This document shows, one piece after another, positions 17,485 to 25,328 of a stretch of 64,000 nt of DNA. Both the position numbers and the translations under genes were made by a program. Source of the stretch: Lachnoanaerobaculum sp. ICM7. Its GTDB lineage: Bacteria > Bacillota > Clostridia > Lachnospirales > Lachnospiraceae. The stretch is taken from NCBI RefSeq assembly GCF_000287675.1, contig NZ_ALJL01000001.1, forward strand, positions 18,348 through 82,347, read 5' to 3'. The notes under the pieces were generated by a model. That model was not told the DNA's origin. It saw nothing but the letters and a program-made list of their open reading frames with translations, and did no database searches. Position 1 is the first letter of the stretch. Every line of letters begins with the position of its first letter.

Positions 17485-18426
17485 TCAATCTACAATTCTT
17501 GTACCTGTCTTACCGTTAATAGCATCTTTGGCTTTTTCAAGCAATGTTATCATTGCAGTTTTGTTTTCACCTGAAGCAGCGAAATCCACTGCGGCAAGTA
17601 CTTTTGGAAGCATTGATCCCGGAGCGAATTCTCCGTCATCAGCATACTTTAAAGCTTCAGCTGTGCTGAGCTTATCTAACCATTTTTCATTTTCTGTGCC
17701 ATATCCGATGGCAACCTTTTCAACAGCGGTAAGGATGATAAGTGTATCTGCACCTACATTCTTTGCAAGAAGAGCGGCAGCCGCATCCTTATCGATTACT
17801 GCAGGAGCACCTGAGAGATGCTTTCCGTTTGATACTACAGGGATTCCGCCACCACCGCAGCAGATTACAACCTGTCCGTTGTCAGCCATTGACTTAATAG
17901 CGGACAACTCAATAATTTCCTGTGGAGCAGGAGAAGCAACAACTCTTCTGTAACCTCTTCCGGCATCCTCTTTTACAATCCAGCCTCTGTTTCCTGCAGC
18001 TTCAAGAGCTTCATCCTTGCCCATGAACTTTCCGATAGGCTTTGTAGGATTTTCAAATGCTTTATCATTCTCATCTACTCTGATCTGAGTAACAACTGTA
18101 GCTATCGGAGGAACTTCAAGATTTCTGTTTAAGAATTCCTCACGAAGAGCGTTCTGTATATCATATCCGATATAAGCCTGGCTCATTGCCACACACACTG
18201 AAAGTGGTGTTGAATCAGAGTCGGTATTATGTGCATACTCTGTCATGGCATTGTTTATTACACCAACCTGTGGACCGTTTCCGTGAACGATAAGAACCTC
18301 ATGGCCATCTTCGATTAAATCTACGATAGCCTTAGCAGTAGTTTTCACAGCTACCATCTGCTCTTTTAAATTATTACCTAGGGCATTACCACCAAGAGCT
18401 ATAACAATCTTGCTTTTGAATTTCAT
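17485..18426 (-). CDS. arcC: Carbamate kinase
   Basis: This enzyme makes ATP from carbamoyl phosphate and ADP, releasing ammonia and CO2. The 313-residue length is standard. Motifs visible are ALGGNALG near the start, the nucleotide and substrate loop VHGNGPQVG at about residues 48-56, a CCGGGGIPV loop and the AVIDKDAAAALLA region. It is cytosolic. It lies between ygeW and the permease, so it most likely takes the carbamoyl phosphate produced by the YgeW reaction and provides the energy gain of the pathway. AAGGGG lies before the ATG. Confidence 0.93.
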   Translation of the reverse strand: MKFKSKIVIALGGNALGNNLKEQMVAVKTTAKAIVDLIEDGHEVLIVHGNGPQVGVINNAMTEYAHNTDSDSTPLSVCVAMSQAYIGYDIQNALREEFLNRNLEVPPIATVVTQIRVDENDKAFENPTKPIGKFMGKDEALEAAGNRGWIVKEDAGRGYRRVVASPAPQEIIELSAIKSMADNGQVVICCGGGGIPVVSNGKHLSGAPAVIDKDAAAALLAKNVGADTLIILTAVEKVAIGYGTENEKWLDKLSTAEALKYADDGEFAPGSMLPKVLAAVDFAASGENKTAMITLLEKAKDAINGKTGTRIVD

Positions 18427-18465
18427 ATAAATTTCCCCTTAATGTTAGGATATAGTTTATAAAGA

Positions 18466-18500
18466 CAAAGGGGCAGCCATACATAGCCGCCCCCCTTTTG
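18466..18500 (-). terminator. Hairpin between ygeW and arcC
   Basis: An imperfect GC-rich stem (CAAAGGGGC against GCCCCCCTTTTG, with small bulges) is followed on the - strand by CTTTGTCTTT. It lies after the ygeW stop and before arcC, so it probably works as a partial terminator or RNA stabiliser that lowers arcC and permease expression relative to upstream genes. Confidence 0.5.
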
Positions 18501-18551
18501 TATAGGCGATAGATTATCTACCACCTTATTTACTAAGACTCACTGGCCTCT

Positions 18552-19751
18552 TTATTTTTCTGAAAAGATTCTGTCCTGTCCACGTGCCTCAAGCTGCTCT
18601 AAAACCTTAGCAGGATCTTTGAACTTCTCAAGTAAGATCATAGCAGCAATAACATATGGCTTGAAGCTTGCTTCTTTGTAAAGCGGATCTCTGTATCTGT
18701 CAAATACTGAACCGTCAACCTCGCCTTCCTTGCAAGAAACGCCTGTGATATCAGCTGGTAAGCAGTGAAGATAAAGAGCCTTACCGTCCTTTGTAAGCTT
18801 CATCATCTCTTCTGTACATGCCCAATCCTTGTGGTTAGCATTCTGAGCTAAAAGCTCCTTCTCTAAAGCCTTGATTCCTTCTGAATCACCCTCTGCATAA
18901 AGATTTGTTCTCTTCTCCATTGCAGCAAATGGTGCCCATGACTTAGGATAAACGATATCTGCATCCTTGAATGCTTCCTTCATATCGTTTGTGATAGTGA
19001 ACTTACCGCCGCACTCAGCTGCCTGCTTCTTAGCAACCTCAGCAACCTCAGGCATTACCTCATAACCTTCCGGATGAGCTAAAACAACATCCATACCAAG
19101 TCTTGTGAAAAGACCGATAACACCCTGTGGAACTGAAAGAGGCTTACCGTAAGATGGTGAGTAAGCCCAGCTCATAGCAATCTTCTTACCCTTAAGGTTC
19201 TCAAGACCGCCGAACTCATGGATTACATGAAGAGCATCAGCCATACACTGTGTAGGGTGATCGATATCGCACTGAAGGTTTACAAGAGTAGGTCTCTGCT
19301 CAAGAACGCCGTCCTTGTATCCTGCCTCAACAGAATCTGCAACTTCGTGCATATATGCATTACCCTTACCGATGTACATATCATCTCTGATACCGATAAC
19401 GTCAGCCATGAATGAGATCATGTTAGCTGTCTCACGAACTGTCTCACCGTGAGCGATCTGTGACTTACCTTCATCAAGATCCTGAACCTCAAGACCTAAA
19501 AGGTTACAAGCTGAAGCGAAAGAGAATCTTGTTCTTGTTGAGTTATCACGGAAGAGTGATATTCCAAGTCCTGAATCGAAAACCTTTGTAGAGATGTTTC
19601 TCTGTCTGAGGTCACGAAGTGCATCAGCAACTGTCCATACAGCATTAAGCTCATCATCTGTCTTTTCCCATGTAAGGAAGAAGTCGTTCATGAACATATC
19701 CTGTGTTTTGAGGTTCTTTAACTTTTCAACTAAACTCTTGAAATTTGACAT
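18552..19751 (-). CDS. ygeW: Knotted carbamoyltransferase YgeW
   Basis: This 399-residue protein belongs to the aspartate/ornithine carbamoyltransferase superfamily and matches the YgeW branch. The carbamoyl-phosphate motif FRDNSTRTRFSF is at about residues 68-79, the HPTQCMADALH motif at about 165-175, and the LHCLPAD loop near the C-terminus. YgeW enzymes are thought to work in the direction that yields carbamoyl phosphate from a carbamoylated catabolic intermediate; the natural substrate is not firmly known. Codon choice (many ATC and AAG) is like that of the ribosomal genes here, which suggests high expression. Confidence 0.9.
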   Translation of the reverse strand: MSNFKSLVEKLKNLKTQDMFMNDFFLTWEKTDDELNAVWTVADALRDLRQRNISTKVFDSGLGISLFRDNSTRTRFSFASACNLLGLEVQDLDEGKSQIAHGETVRETANMISFMADVIGIRDDMYIGKGNAYMHEVADSVEAGYKDGVLEQRPTLVNLQCDIDHPTQCMADALHVIHEFGGLENLKGKKIAMSWAYSPSYGKPLSVPQGVIGLFTRLGMDVVLAHPEGYEVMPEVAEVAKKQAAECGGKFTITNDMKEAFKDADIVYPKSWAPFAAMEKRTNLYAEGDSEGIKALEKELLAQNANHKDWACTEEMMKLTKDGKALYLHCLPADITGVSCKEGEVDGSVFDRYRDPLYKEASFKPYVIAAMILLEKFKDPAKVLEQLEARGQDRIFSEK

Positions 19752-19770
19752 TTTTTATTACTCCTTATTT

Positions 19771-19852
19771 TTAAAGCGCTTTGCGCTTAAAGTTTATATA
19801 TTAATCGTTTGTACACAAGTTTAACCCTCCGGGCAAAAGCCCGGAACGTTAA
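19771..19852 (-). other. Two hairpins in the ygeY-ygeW gap
   Basis: The 119-base gap holds AAGCGC-TTT-GCGCTT at 19774-19788 and CCGGGC-AAAA-GCCCGG at 19829-19844, the latter extended by TTAAC/GTTAA outside. Neither has a strong T-tract. They may be processing or stability structures rather than full terminators. Confidence 0.5.
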
Positions 19853-19870
19853 ACATAAATATTATTTTAA

Positions 19871-21199
19871 TTAGTCACAGTAGTAAGCAGGAAGAGCTGC
19901 ATAGAATGCCGCACAAGTTACAAGGTCTTTCTTCCATGTAATCTCGTTTGGAGCATGAGCCTGTGCCTCTGCACCCGGACCGAATCCGATTACAGGGATA
20001 CCGTTTCTACCCATGATAGAAACACCGTTTGTAGAGAATGTCCACTTGTCAAGAAGCGGTCTTACCTCACGCTCAGGTGTAGTCTTGGCATTACCGATTC
20101 TCTTATCACCGAAGAGATCCTTGTAAGCTGCAACAGCACTTGTACAAACTTTGTGATCCTCAGGAAGTACCCAAGTAGGGAAGTAGCACTCGATAGGATA
20201 TACAACACCTGTAAATGAAGGTCTGTCATAGTTGTACATGCTTACAACTACATCATCACCGTACTTCTTAACTGCAGGAAGCTGTCTGATCTCCTCAAGA
20301 CATGACTCCCAAGTCTCACCTACAGTCATTCTTCTGTCAAGAGATACTGCACAAGAGTCAGCAACTGCACAACGAGAAGGAGATGTATAGAAGATCTGTG
20401 AAGCTGTAACAGTTCCTCTACCAAGGAATCTTGCTTCTTTCCACTGATCATTGTACTTAGGGTTAAGCATCTTTACAAGACCTCTGATGTCTGTAGACTC
20501 TGCATCACCGTTGTTGTTAAGTGCACGAACGTCTCTTAAGATATCAGCCATCTTGTAGAGAGCATTGTCACCTCTGTCAGGAGCGGAACCGTGGCAAGAA
20601 ACACCCTTAACATCGATTCTGATCTCCATACGTCCTCTTTGTCCTCTGTAAAGACCGCCGTCTGTAGGCTCTGAAGATACAACGAACTCAGGTCTGATCT
20701 TATCCTCATGGTAGATGTACTCCCAGCAAAGACCGTCACAGTCCTCTTCCTGAACTGTACCTACAACCATTACACGATACTTATCGTTAAGAAGACCGAG
20801 ATCCTTCATAATCTTTGCAGCATATACTGCAGAAACTGTTCCACCAAGCTGATCTGAAACACCACGACCGCCGATCTCTTCATCATCCTCGAATCCCTCA
20901 TAAGGATCGAAGTTCCAGTTGTCGATGTTTCCGATACCTACTGTATCAATATGTCCGTCAAAAGCGATAAGAGTCTTACCTGATCCCATGAATCCCATAA
21001 CATTTCCCTGTGGATCAACCTTAACTTCATCAAAGCCTACCTTCTCCATCTCAGCCTTAATTGTAGCAACGTGAGCAGCCTCGTCAGATGACTCGCCCGG
21101 ATTGGCAACTATAGCACGAAGGAAAGCTGTCATATCAGCCTTGTAGCCTTCAGCTAAAGCTTTGATCTTCTCTAACTCTTCACTTGATAATTTACCCAT
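19871..21199 (-). CDS. ygeY: YgeY-type M20 metallohydrolase
   Basis: This 442-residue protein matches the YgeY/selenium-metabolism hydrolase branch of the M20 family. The metal-binding FDGHIDTVG segment is at about residues 79-87, the [13 protein letters not shown] helix at about 116-128, and the catalytic Glu pair in VQEEDCDG at about 153-160. The family hydrolyses amide bonds of small N-acyl substrates with two metal ions. It sits between dpaL and ygeW as in other yge clusters. The exact substrate is unknown. A good AAGGAGG site is upstream. Confidence 0.88.
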   Translation of the reverse strand: MGKLSSEELEKIKALAEGYKADMTAFLRAIVANPGESSDEAAHVATIKAEMEKVGFDEVKVDPQGNVMGFMGSGKTLIAFDGHIDTVGIGNIDNWNFDPYEGFEDDEEIGGRGVSDQLGGTVSAVYAAKIMKDLGLLNDKYRVMVVGTVQEEDCDGLCWEYIYHEDKIRPEFVVSSEPTDGGLYRGQRGRMEIRIDVKGVSCHGSAPDRGDNALYKMADILRDVRALNNNGDAESTDIRGLVKMLNPKYNDQWKEARFLGRGTVTASQIFYTSPSRCAVADSCAVSLDRRMTVGETWESCLEEIRQLPAVKKYGDDVVVSMYNYDRPSFTGVVYPIECYFPTWVLPEDHKVCTSAVAAYKDLFGDKRIGNAKTTPEREVRPLLDKWTFSTNGVSIMGRNGIPVIGFGPGAEAQAHAPNEITWKKDLVTCAAFYAALPAYYCD

Positions 21200-21230
21200 T
21201 GTATTGTTCCTCCTTCAATATATAACTATC

Positions 21231-22424
21231 TTATCTTTCCTTAGCTTCCCAGATAATATTTCTCCAACGCTGTGGATCAGTGTCACCCTCAGTTGAGAAG
21301 AGTAATACCTTAGAATCCTTGGTTAAGTTTAGTTTCTCTCTAAGCTCCTTGTACTCATCATCCATCATGATAGTAGCGAGTGCACCGAACGGAGCGGCTC
21401 CCGACTCACCTGAAAGAACCTGAGTATCTCCCTTTAAAGGAGCGTTAAGCATACGCATACCTCTTGCAGCCACGATATCCTCAGCAGCTATAAAGCATGT
21501 CACATGATTCTTTAATATGTCCCAAGATGTGATATTCGGCTCACCGCAAGCAAGACCTGCCATGATTGTATCCATATCTCCATCTACTATTCTTATATCA
21601 CCGTCAGCAGCCTTTGCACCCTTGTAAAGACAAGCTGCAGCCTCAGCCTCAACAACTACCATTACAGGTGGGTTCTCTTTGTACTTGTTAGCAAAGTAAC
21701 CGACCATTGCACCTGCAAGTGAACCTACACCTGCCTGAACAAATACATGAGTAGGTCTCTCGGCAAACTGAGCATCAGCCTCAAGCGCCATAGTACCGTA
21801 TCCTTGCATGATCCATGCAGGAATCTTCTCATAGCCTTCCCAAGCTGTATCCTGAACCACAACACCGTGCTCAACACCGGCAGCAAGCTTTGCAGCCTCA
21901 CGAACGCACTCATCATAGTTTACATCTGAAATCCAAGCATCAGCACCCTCAGCCTTGATGTTATTGAGTCTTGTCTCAGTTGAACCCTTAGGCATGATAA
22001 TTACCGATTTTTGATGCAACTTATTTGCTGCCCAAGCTACTCCACGACCATGGTTACCATCTGTAGCAGAGAAGAATGTAGCAGGTTTGAATTTCTTTGC
22101 AAACTCGTCGGATGTAAGGACTGAATAAGGTAGTTCAGATACATCTACATTCATTTCATCAGCTATGTACTTAGCGATAGCATATGAACCGCCAAGAACC
22201 TTAAATGCGTTCAAACCGAATCTGTAAGACTCATCCTTTACCTTTACTGTTCCTAATCCAAGGAATTCAGCCATTTCCTTTAAATCAGCCAATGGTGTTT
22301 GAGTATACTGAGGAAAGCTCTCATGGAATGCTTTCGCTTTTGTTACTTCTTCCACAGACATTATCGGAAGATTGGCATCCTCTGTTTTGGGCATATTATT
22401 TAAGACCCATTTTAGTTGTGACAT
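21231..22424 (-). CDS. dpaL: 2,3-diaminopropionate ammonia-lyase
   Basis: This PLP enzyme (YgeX family) converts 2,3-diaminopropionate to pyruvate and two ammonia. The 397-residue length is usual. The PLP lysine is in FGLNAFKVLGGSYA, the substrate region in SATDGNHGRGVAWAA, and a phosphate-loop-like segment in FVQAGVGSLAGA. It lies 31 bases upstream of ygeY and 39 bases downstream of the regulator on the same strand, so it is the first catabolic gene of the operon. An AGGAGG site precedes the ATG. Confidence 0.92.
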   Translation of the reverse strand: MSQLKWVLNNMPKTEDANLPIMSVEEVTKAKAFHESFPQYTQTPLADLKEMAEFLGLGTVKVKDESYRFGLNAFKVLGGSYAIAKYIADEMNVDVSELPYSVLTSDEFAKKFKPATFFSATDGNHGRGVAWAANKLHQKSVIIMPKGSTETRLNNIKAEGADAWISDVNYDECVREAAKLAAGVEHGVVVQDTAWEGYEKIPAWIMQGYGTMALEADAQFAERPTHVFVQAGVGSLAGAMVGYFANKYKENPPVMVVVEAEAAACLYKGAKAADGDIRIVDGDMDTIMAGLACGEPNITSWDILKNHVTCFIAAEDIVAARGMRMLNAPLKGDTQVLSGESGAAPFGALATIMMDDEYKELREKLNLTKDSKVLLFSTEGDTDPQRWRNIIWEAKER

Positions 22425-22463
22425 GAAATTTTAAACCTCCTAAATTGTTTAGCAAAAATGCTA

Positions 22464-23144
22464 TTATTCATTAACTGTCTTAGCCTGTTCAATGTAGCTA
22501 TACAGTGTGAATTTACTAATTCCAAAAAATTGAGAAATCTTGTCCCCTGACTTAGTGATGAGAAAAGCACCGGCATCCTGTAAAAATTTAATAGCCTTAA
22601 TCTTTTCATCCTTTGTCATAAGGGCAGGTGTCTTTCCTACAATCCTTACGCTTTGTTCTATCAGATTTTCAAGCAAATCATTTACACTAAGTGGGATTTG
22701 TCCATAAACGTCTTCTTCGGCAGCTTCAAAATTCTCAACTATACTTGAGAGTGTTGCCTGAGCATTTATGAAATTTGTCATATCATGGTTTATACCAAGA
22801 ATAAATCTGTATTTACCGGTTTCATCCTTTAAGAATACGGAGGAAGATTTTAATATCCTGCCGTCGGTGGTATGAGTCTTATATCCGAGGTGATCACTTA
22901 CGTTTTCTCCTTTTTTTAAGGCTTCAAGAGTTCCGAGAACTATCTTTGAAGCACCGTCACCGATTTTTCTTCCTGTTACATGACCATTGATGATATAGCA
23001 AATAGTGTGTTCCAGATCGTCAGCTTGTAAATCATGAATACAGACTTCACAGTCATTGCCGAAATGTCTGGCGATACCATGAGCAATCATTACTAAAGAT
23101 TCTAAAGTCAAATCATCTCTTTTCATAAAATTCACTATTGCCAT
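22464..23144 (-). CDS. YheO-like PAS/HTH transcriptional regulator
   Basis: The 226-residue protein has an N-terminal YheO-type PAS-like domain (CEVCIHDLQ and FILGINHDMT) and a C-terminal HTH of the DauR/HTH_22 type (ISQFFGISKFTLYSYIEQ). Members regulate amino acid and nitrogen catabolism by sensing small ligands. As first gene of the yge-type operon it most likely controls it and itself. ATG 23144 follows AAAGGA closely; an in-frame GTG at 23135 has better spacing and may be the true start. A palindromic operator candidate lies just upstream. Confidence 0.85.
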   Translation of the reverse strand: MAIVNFMKRDDLTLESLVMIAHGIARHFGNDCEVCIHDLQADDLEHTICYIINGHVTGRKIGDGASKIVLGTLEALKKGENVSDHLGYKTHTTDGRILKSSSVFLKDETGKYRFILGINHDMTNFINAQATLSSIVENFEAAEEDVYGQIPLSVNDLLENLIEQSVRIVGKTPALMTKDEKIKAIKFLQDAGAFLITKSGDKISQFFGISKFTLYSYIEQAKTVNE

Positions 23145-23160
23145 TCCTTTATTATTTGAA

Positions 23161-23181
23161 TACCTAAAATTTTTTTAGGTA
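23161..23181. promoter_or_regulatory. Palindromic operator candidate
   Basis: TACCTAAA and TTTAGGTA form an 8-bp perfect inverted repeat around five bases. It lies directly downstream of the - strand -10 element, a typical repressor position. A related half site (AATTTAGGT) is near 23230. The YheO-like regulator next door is the natural candidate to bind (inference). Confidence 0.4.
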
Positions 23182-23210
23182 TCTATAATATAGCACCTTT
23201 AACAAAGCAA
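23182..23210 (-). promoter_or_regulatory. Promoter of the yge-type operon
   Basis: On the - strand TTGCTT (23210-23205) and TATAGA (23187-23182) are separated by 17 bases. This places the transcription start close to the palindrome at 23161-23181 and some 30 bases before the regulator gene. Confidence 0.45.
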
Positions 23211-23369
23211 ATCAATAGCAAACTAAAAAAAATTTAGGTCAACAAAAACATTGTAAGAATACATAAAAAACAAAGTATTTAGTTGAATTTATACAGTGGA
23301 ATAGGTTTGATAATTAATTAATAAAAAATAAGCAACAATTATTTAAAAAAACAGTATATAAATTTTAAC

Positions 23370-23398
23370 TGTACATATTTAGATGAAGAAAATATAAT
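23370..23398 (+). promoter_or_regulatory. Promoter of the lipoprotein gene
   Basis: TGTACA at 23370-23375 and TATAAT at 23393-23398 are 17 bases apart and point toward the gene at 23431. The -10 box is perfect. The rest of the AT-rich gap from 23215 to 23370 shows nothing I can name. Confidence 0.5.
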
Positions 23399-23430
23399 AA
23401 TAGACATAATAAACAAAGGAGGAAATACTT

Positions 23431-23946
23431 ACGAAGAGGTTTATAATAGTGCTTTCCTGCCTTTTCCTGGCCGGGTGCGGCAGTGCAGGTAAAGCTGATA
23501 ATGAAAAGACAGTTGCTGAAAGCAAAATAGCAAATGAGAGTAATACAAATGAGAACAGTACAGAGGCAGAGAGTGAATCTGTAAAGAAAGATGGAGAAGT
23601 AGACTACGATTTGACCGTTATGGGTGCGGATATGGTATACGCTACAGTATATCAGATGATGATAGATCCCAAGTCATATATAGGCAAGAGCTTTAAAATA
23701 AGAGGAAACTATTATTCTTCATACAGCAAGGATAAGGATGTATATTATCATTTCTGTATGATAAAGGATGCGGCGGCATGTTGTGCGCAGGGTTTGGAAC
23801 TGCTTTGGGCTGATGAAAAAATGAACAGACATGAAAACTGTCCTGAAGAAGATGCTCTTGTCACTGTGGAAGGTGTATTTGAGACTTATGAAGAAGGCCC
23901 TAATACATATGGAAGAATAAAAGATGCGAAGATAGTGGAAGAGTAA
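23431..23946 (+). CDS. Small lipoprotein with apparent ACG start
   Basis: The frame read from ACG at 23431 gives a textbook lipoprotein leader: (M)KRFIIVLSCLFLAGCG, with lipobox LAGC. AAAGGAGG at 23415-23422 is 8 bases upstream, ideal spacing. No ATG, GTG or TTG exists at that place. The next in-frame start, GTG 23449, lies too far from the ribosome site and would remove the basic part of the leader. The mature protein is 150 residues, with a polar linker and then a beta-rich domain containing CMIKDAAACCAQGLELLW. I do not recognise its function. Either ACG is used or the start codon is mutated. Confidence 0.65.
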   Translation, partial: TKRFIIVLSCLFLAGCGSAGKADNEKTVAESKIANESNTNENSTEAESESVKKDGEVDYDLTVMGADMVYATVYQMMIDPKSYIGKSFKIRGNYYSSYSKDKDVYYHFCMIKDAAACCAQGLELLWADEKMNRHENCPEEDALVTVEGVFETYEEGPNTYGRIKDAKIVEE

Positions 23947-23954
23947 GTATAAAA

Positions 23955-23986
23955 CCGGGACTGTCAATATAGTTTGACTCTCCCGG
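23955..23986. terminator. Terminator between lipoprotein gene and tadA
   Basis: CCGGGA and GTCAA pair with TTTGAC and TCCCGG in an imperfect stem, followed by CCATTTTTA. It sits between two convergent genes and can serve both. Confidence 0.65.
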
Positions 23987-23992
23987 CCATTT

Positions 23993-24460
23993 TTATGACT
24001 TGCTCTGTCTTAACGATTTAAAAAAGGAGGTAAGCATACCGGAACATTCGTTATGAAGAGGGCCGGATATAAGCTCTACTTCCGTTTTGTGGTTGAAGCC
24101 GTCTGTTTGTAAAATATTTATAATGGAACCGGCACATCCGGCTTTCGGATTCATGGCGCCGAGAACTACCTTTTTTATTCTGGACTGGACTATTGCACCT
24201 GCACACATCGGACAGGGCTCGAGCGTTATATACATGGTACAATCCTCAAGTCTCCAATCTCCAAGCTTTTTACATGCTTTTTTTATTGCAATAATTTCAG
24301 CATGAGAGAGTGTACTCTTGTCCTTGTTTCTTCTATTATATCCTCTTGCTATTATCTTATCTTCAAAAACAATCACACAGCCTATAGGAACATCACCTAT
24401 ATCTCCGGCTTTTTTTGCCTGCTTTATGGCTTCTTTTAAAAAAAATTCATCTCTATTCAT
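23993..24460 (-). CDS. tadA: tRNA-specific adenosine deaminase
   Basis: TadA turns A34 of the tRNA-Arg anticodon into inosine. The 155-residue sequence shows the zinc and proton-shuttle motif HAEIIAIKKA (His and catalytic Glu) and PCPMCAGAI with both zinc cysteines. These are the standard deaminase signatures, and the length is normal. It is cytosolic and transcribed alone, divergent from the two-component system. Confidence 0.93.
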   Translation of the reverse strand: MNRDEFFLKEAIKQAKKAGDIGDVPIGCVIVFEDKIIARGYNRRNKDKSTLSHAEIIAIKKACKKLGDWRLEDCTMYITLEPCPMCAGAIVQSRIKKVVLGAMNPKAGCAGSIINILQTDGFNHKTEVELISGPLHNECSGMLTSFFKSLRQSKS

Positions 24461-24539
24461 ATATTTCCTTTATAAGACACAAAAAATTAACACTTTAGGT
24501 TTATAATTATAAAACTACAAAACTGTTAGAAAATATTCA

Positions 24540-24568
24540 TTTTTTTATATTAAAACAAATGGTATAAT
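24540..24568 (+). promoter_or_regulatory. Extended -10 promoter of the two-component system
   Basis: TGGTATAAT at 24560-24568 is a perfect extended -10 box, with a T-rich weak -35 region about 17 bases before. The response regulator starts 64 bases further. Confidence 0.55.
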
Positions 24569-24631
24569 GTAAACAGTTATAATTTAAACTAAATCAAAAT
24601 AAAAATCAAATCAAGATATAAAGGTGGAACA

Positions 24632-25327
24632 ATGGAATTAATATTGGTATGTGATGACGACAGAGAGATAGTAGATGCAATAAAAATCTATCTTTCAGGG
24701 GAGGGCTTTGAAGTGCTTACAGCCTATGATGGTGAAGAAGCGGTAAAATTGATGGCAAAACACAGAGTTGATTTGCTTATAATAGATATTATGATGCCTG
24801 TACTGGACGGAATAAGAGCTACGATGAAGATAAGGGAGAACAGCACTGTGCCTATTATAATGCTTTCGGCAAAATCTGAGGATGCAGATAAGATTTTAGG
24901 ACTGAATATCGGTGCGGATGATTATCTTACAAAGCCTTTTAATCCTCTTGAGCTTGTTGCAAGAGTAAAGAGTCAACTTAGAAGATATAAAAAACTTGGA
25001 AATATGTCTGTGCCTGAGTCACAAAAGGTTGTTGTAGGTGACCTTGAAATTGACGATGAGACCAAGGAAGTTACAATCGCAGGAGAACTTATAAAGCTTA
25101 CACCTATAGAGTACAATATACTCTTGCTTCTTGCAAAGAATGCGGGAAAGGTGTTCTCAATTGATGAAATATATGAGCAGATTTGGAATGAAGAGGCTAT
25201 CGGAGCAGACAATACAGTGGCTGTACATATAAGACATATAAGAGAAAAAATAGAGTTAAATCCTAAGGAACCAAGATATTTGAAAGTTGTATGGGGAGTA
25301 GGATACAAGATTGAAAAACAAAGCTGA
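24632..25327 (+). CDS. OmpR/PhoB-family response regulator
   Basis: The receiver domain (1-120) has the acidic pocket VCDDDRE, phosphoacceptor Asp52 in IIDIMMPVLDG and the Lys in LTKPFNP. A winged-helix DNA-binding domain follows (about 130-231; TPIEYNILLLLAKNAGKVFS and VAVHIRHIREKIE). This is the VanR/WalR-like layout. The gene ends overlapping or abutting the histidine kinase gene, so they form one operon. The signal is unknown. AAAGGTGG lies before the ATG. Confidence 0.92.
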   Translation: MELILVCDDDREIVDAIKIYLSGEGFEVLTAYDGEEAVKLMAKHRVDLLIIDIMMPVLDGIRATMKIRENSTVPIIMLSAKSEDADKILGLNIGADDYLTKPFNPLELVARVKSQLRRYKKLGNMSVPESQKVVVGDLEIDDETKEVTIAGELIKLTPIEYNILLLLAKNAGKVFSIDEIYEQIWNEEAIGADNTVAVHIRHIREKIELNPKEPRYLKVVWGVGYKIEKQS

Positions 25328-25328
25328 T

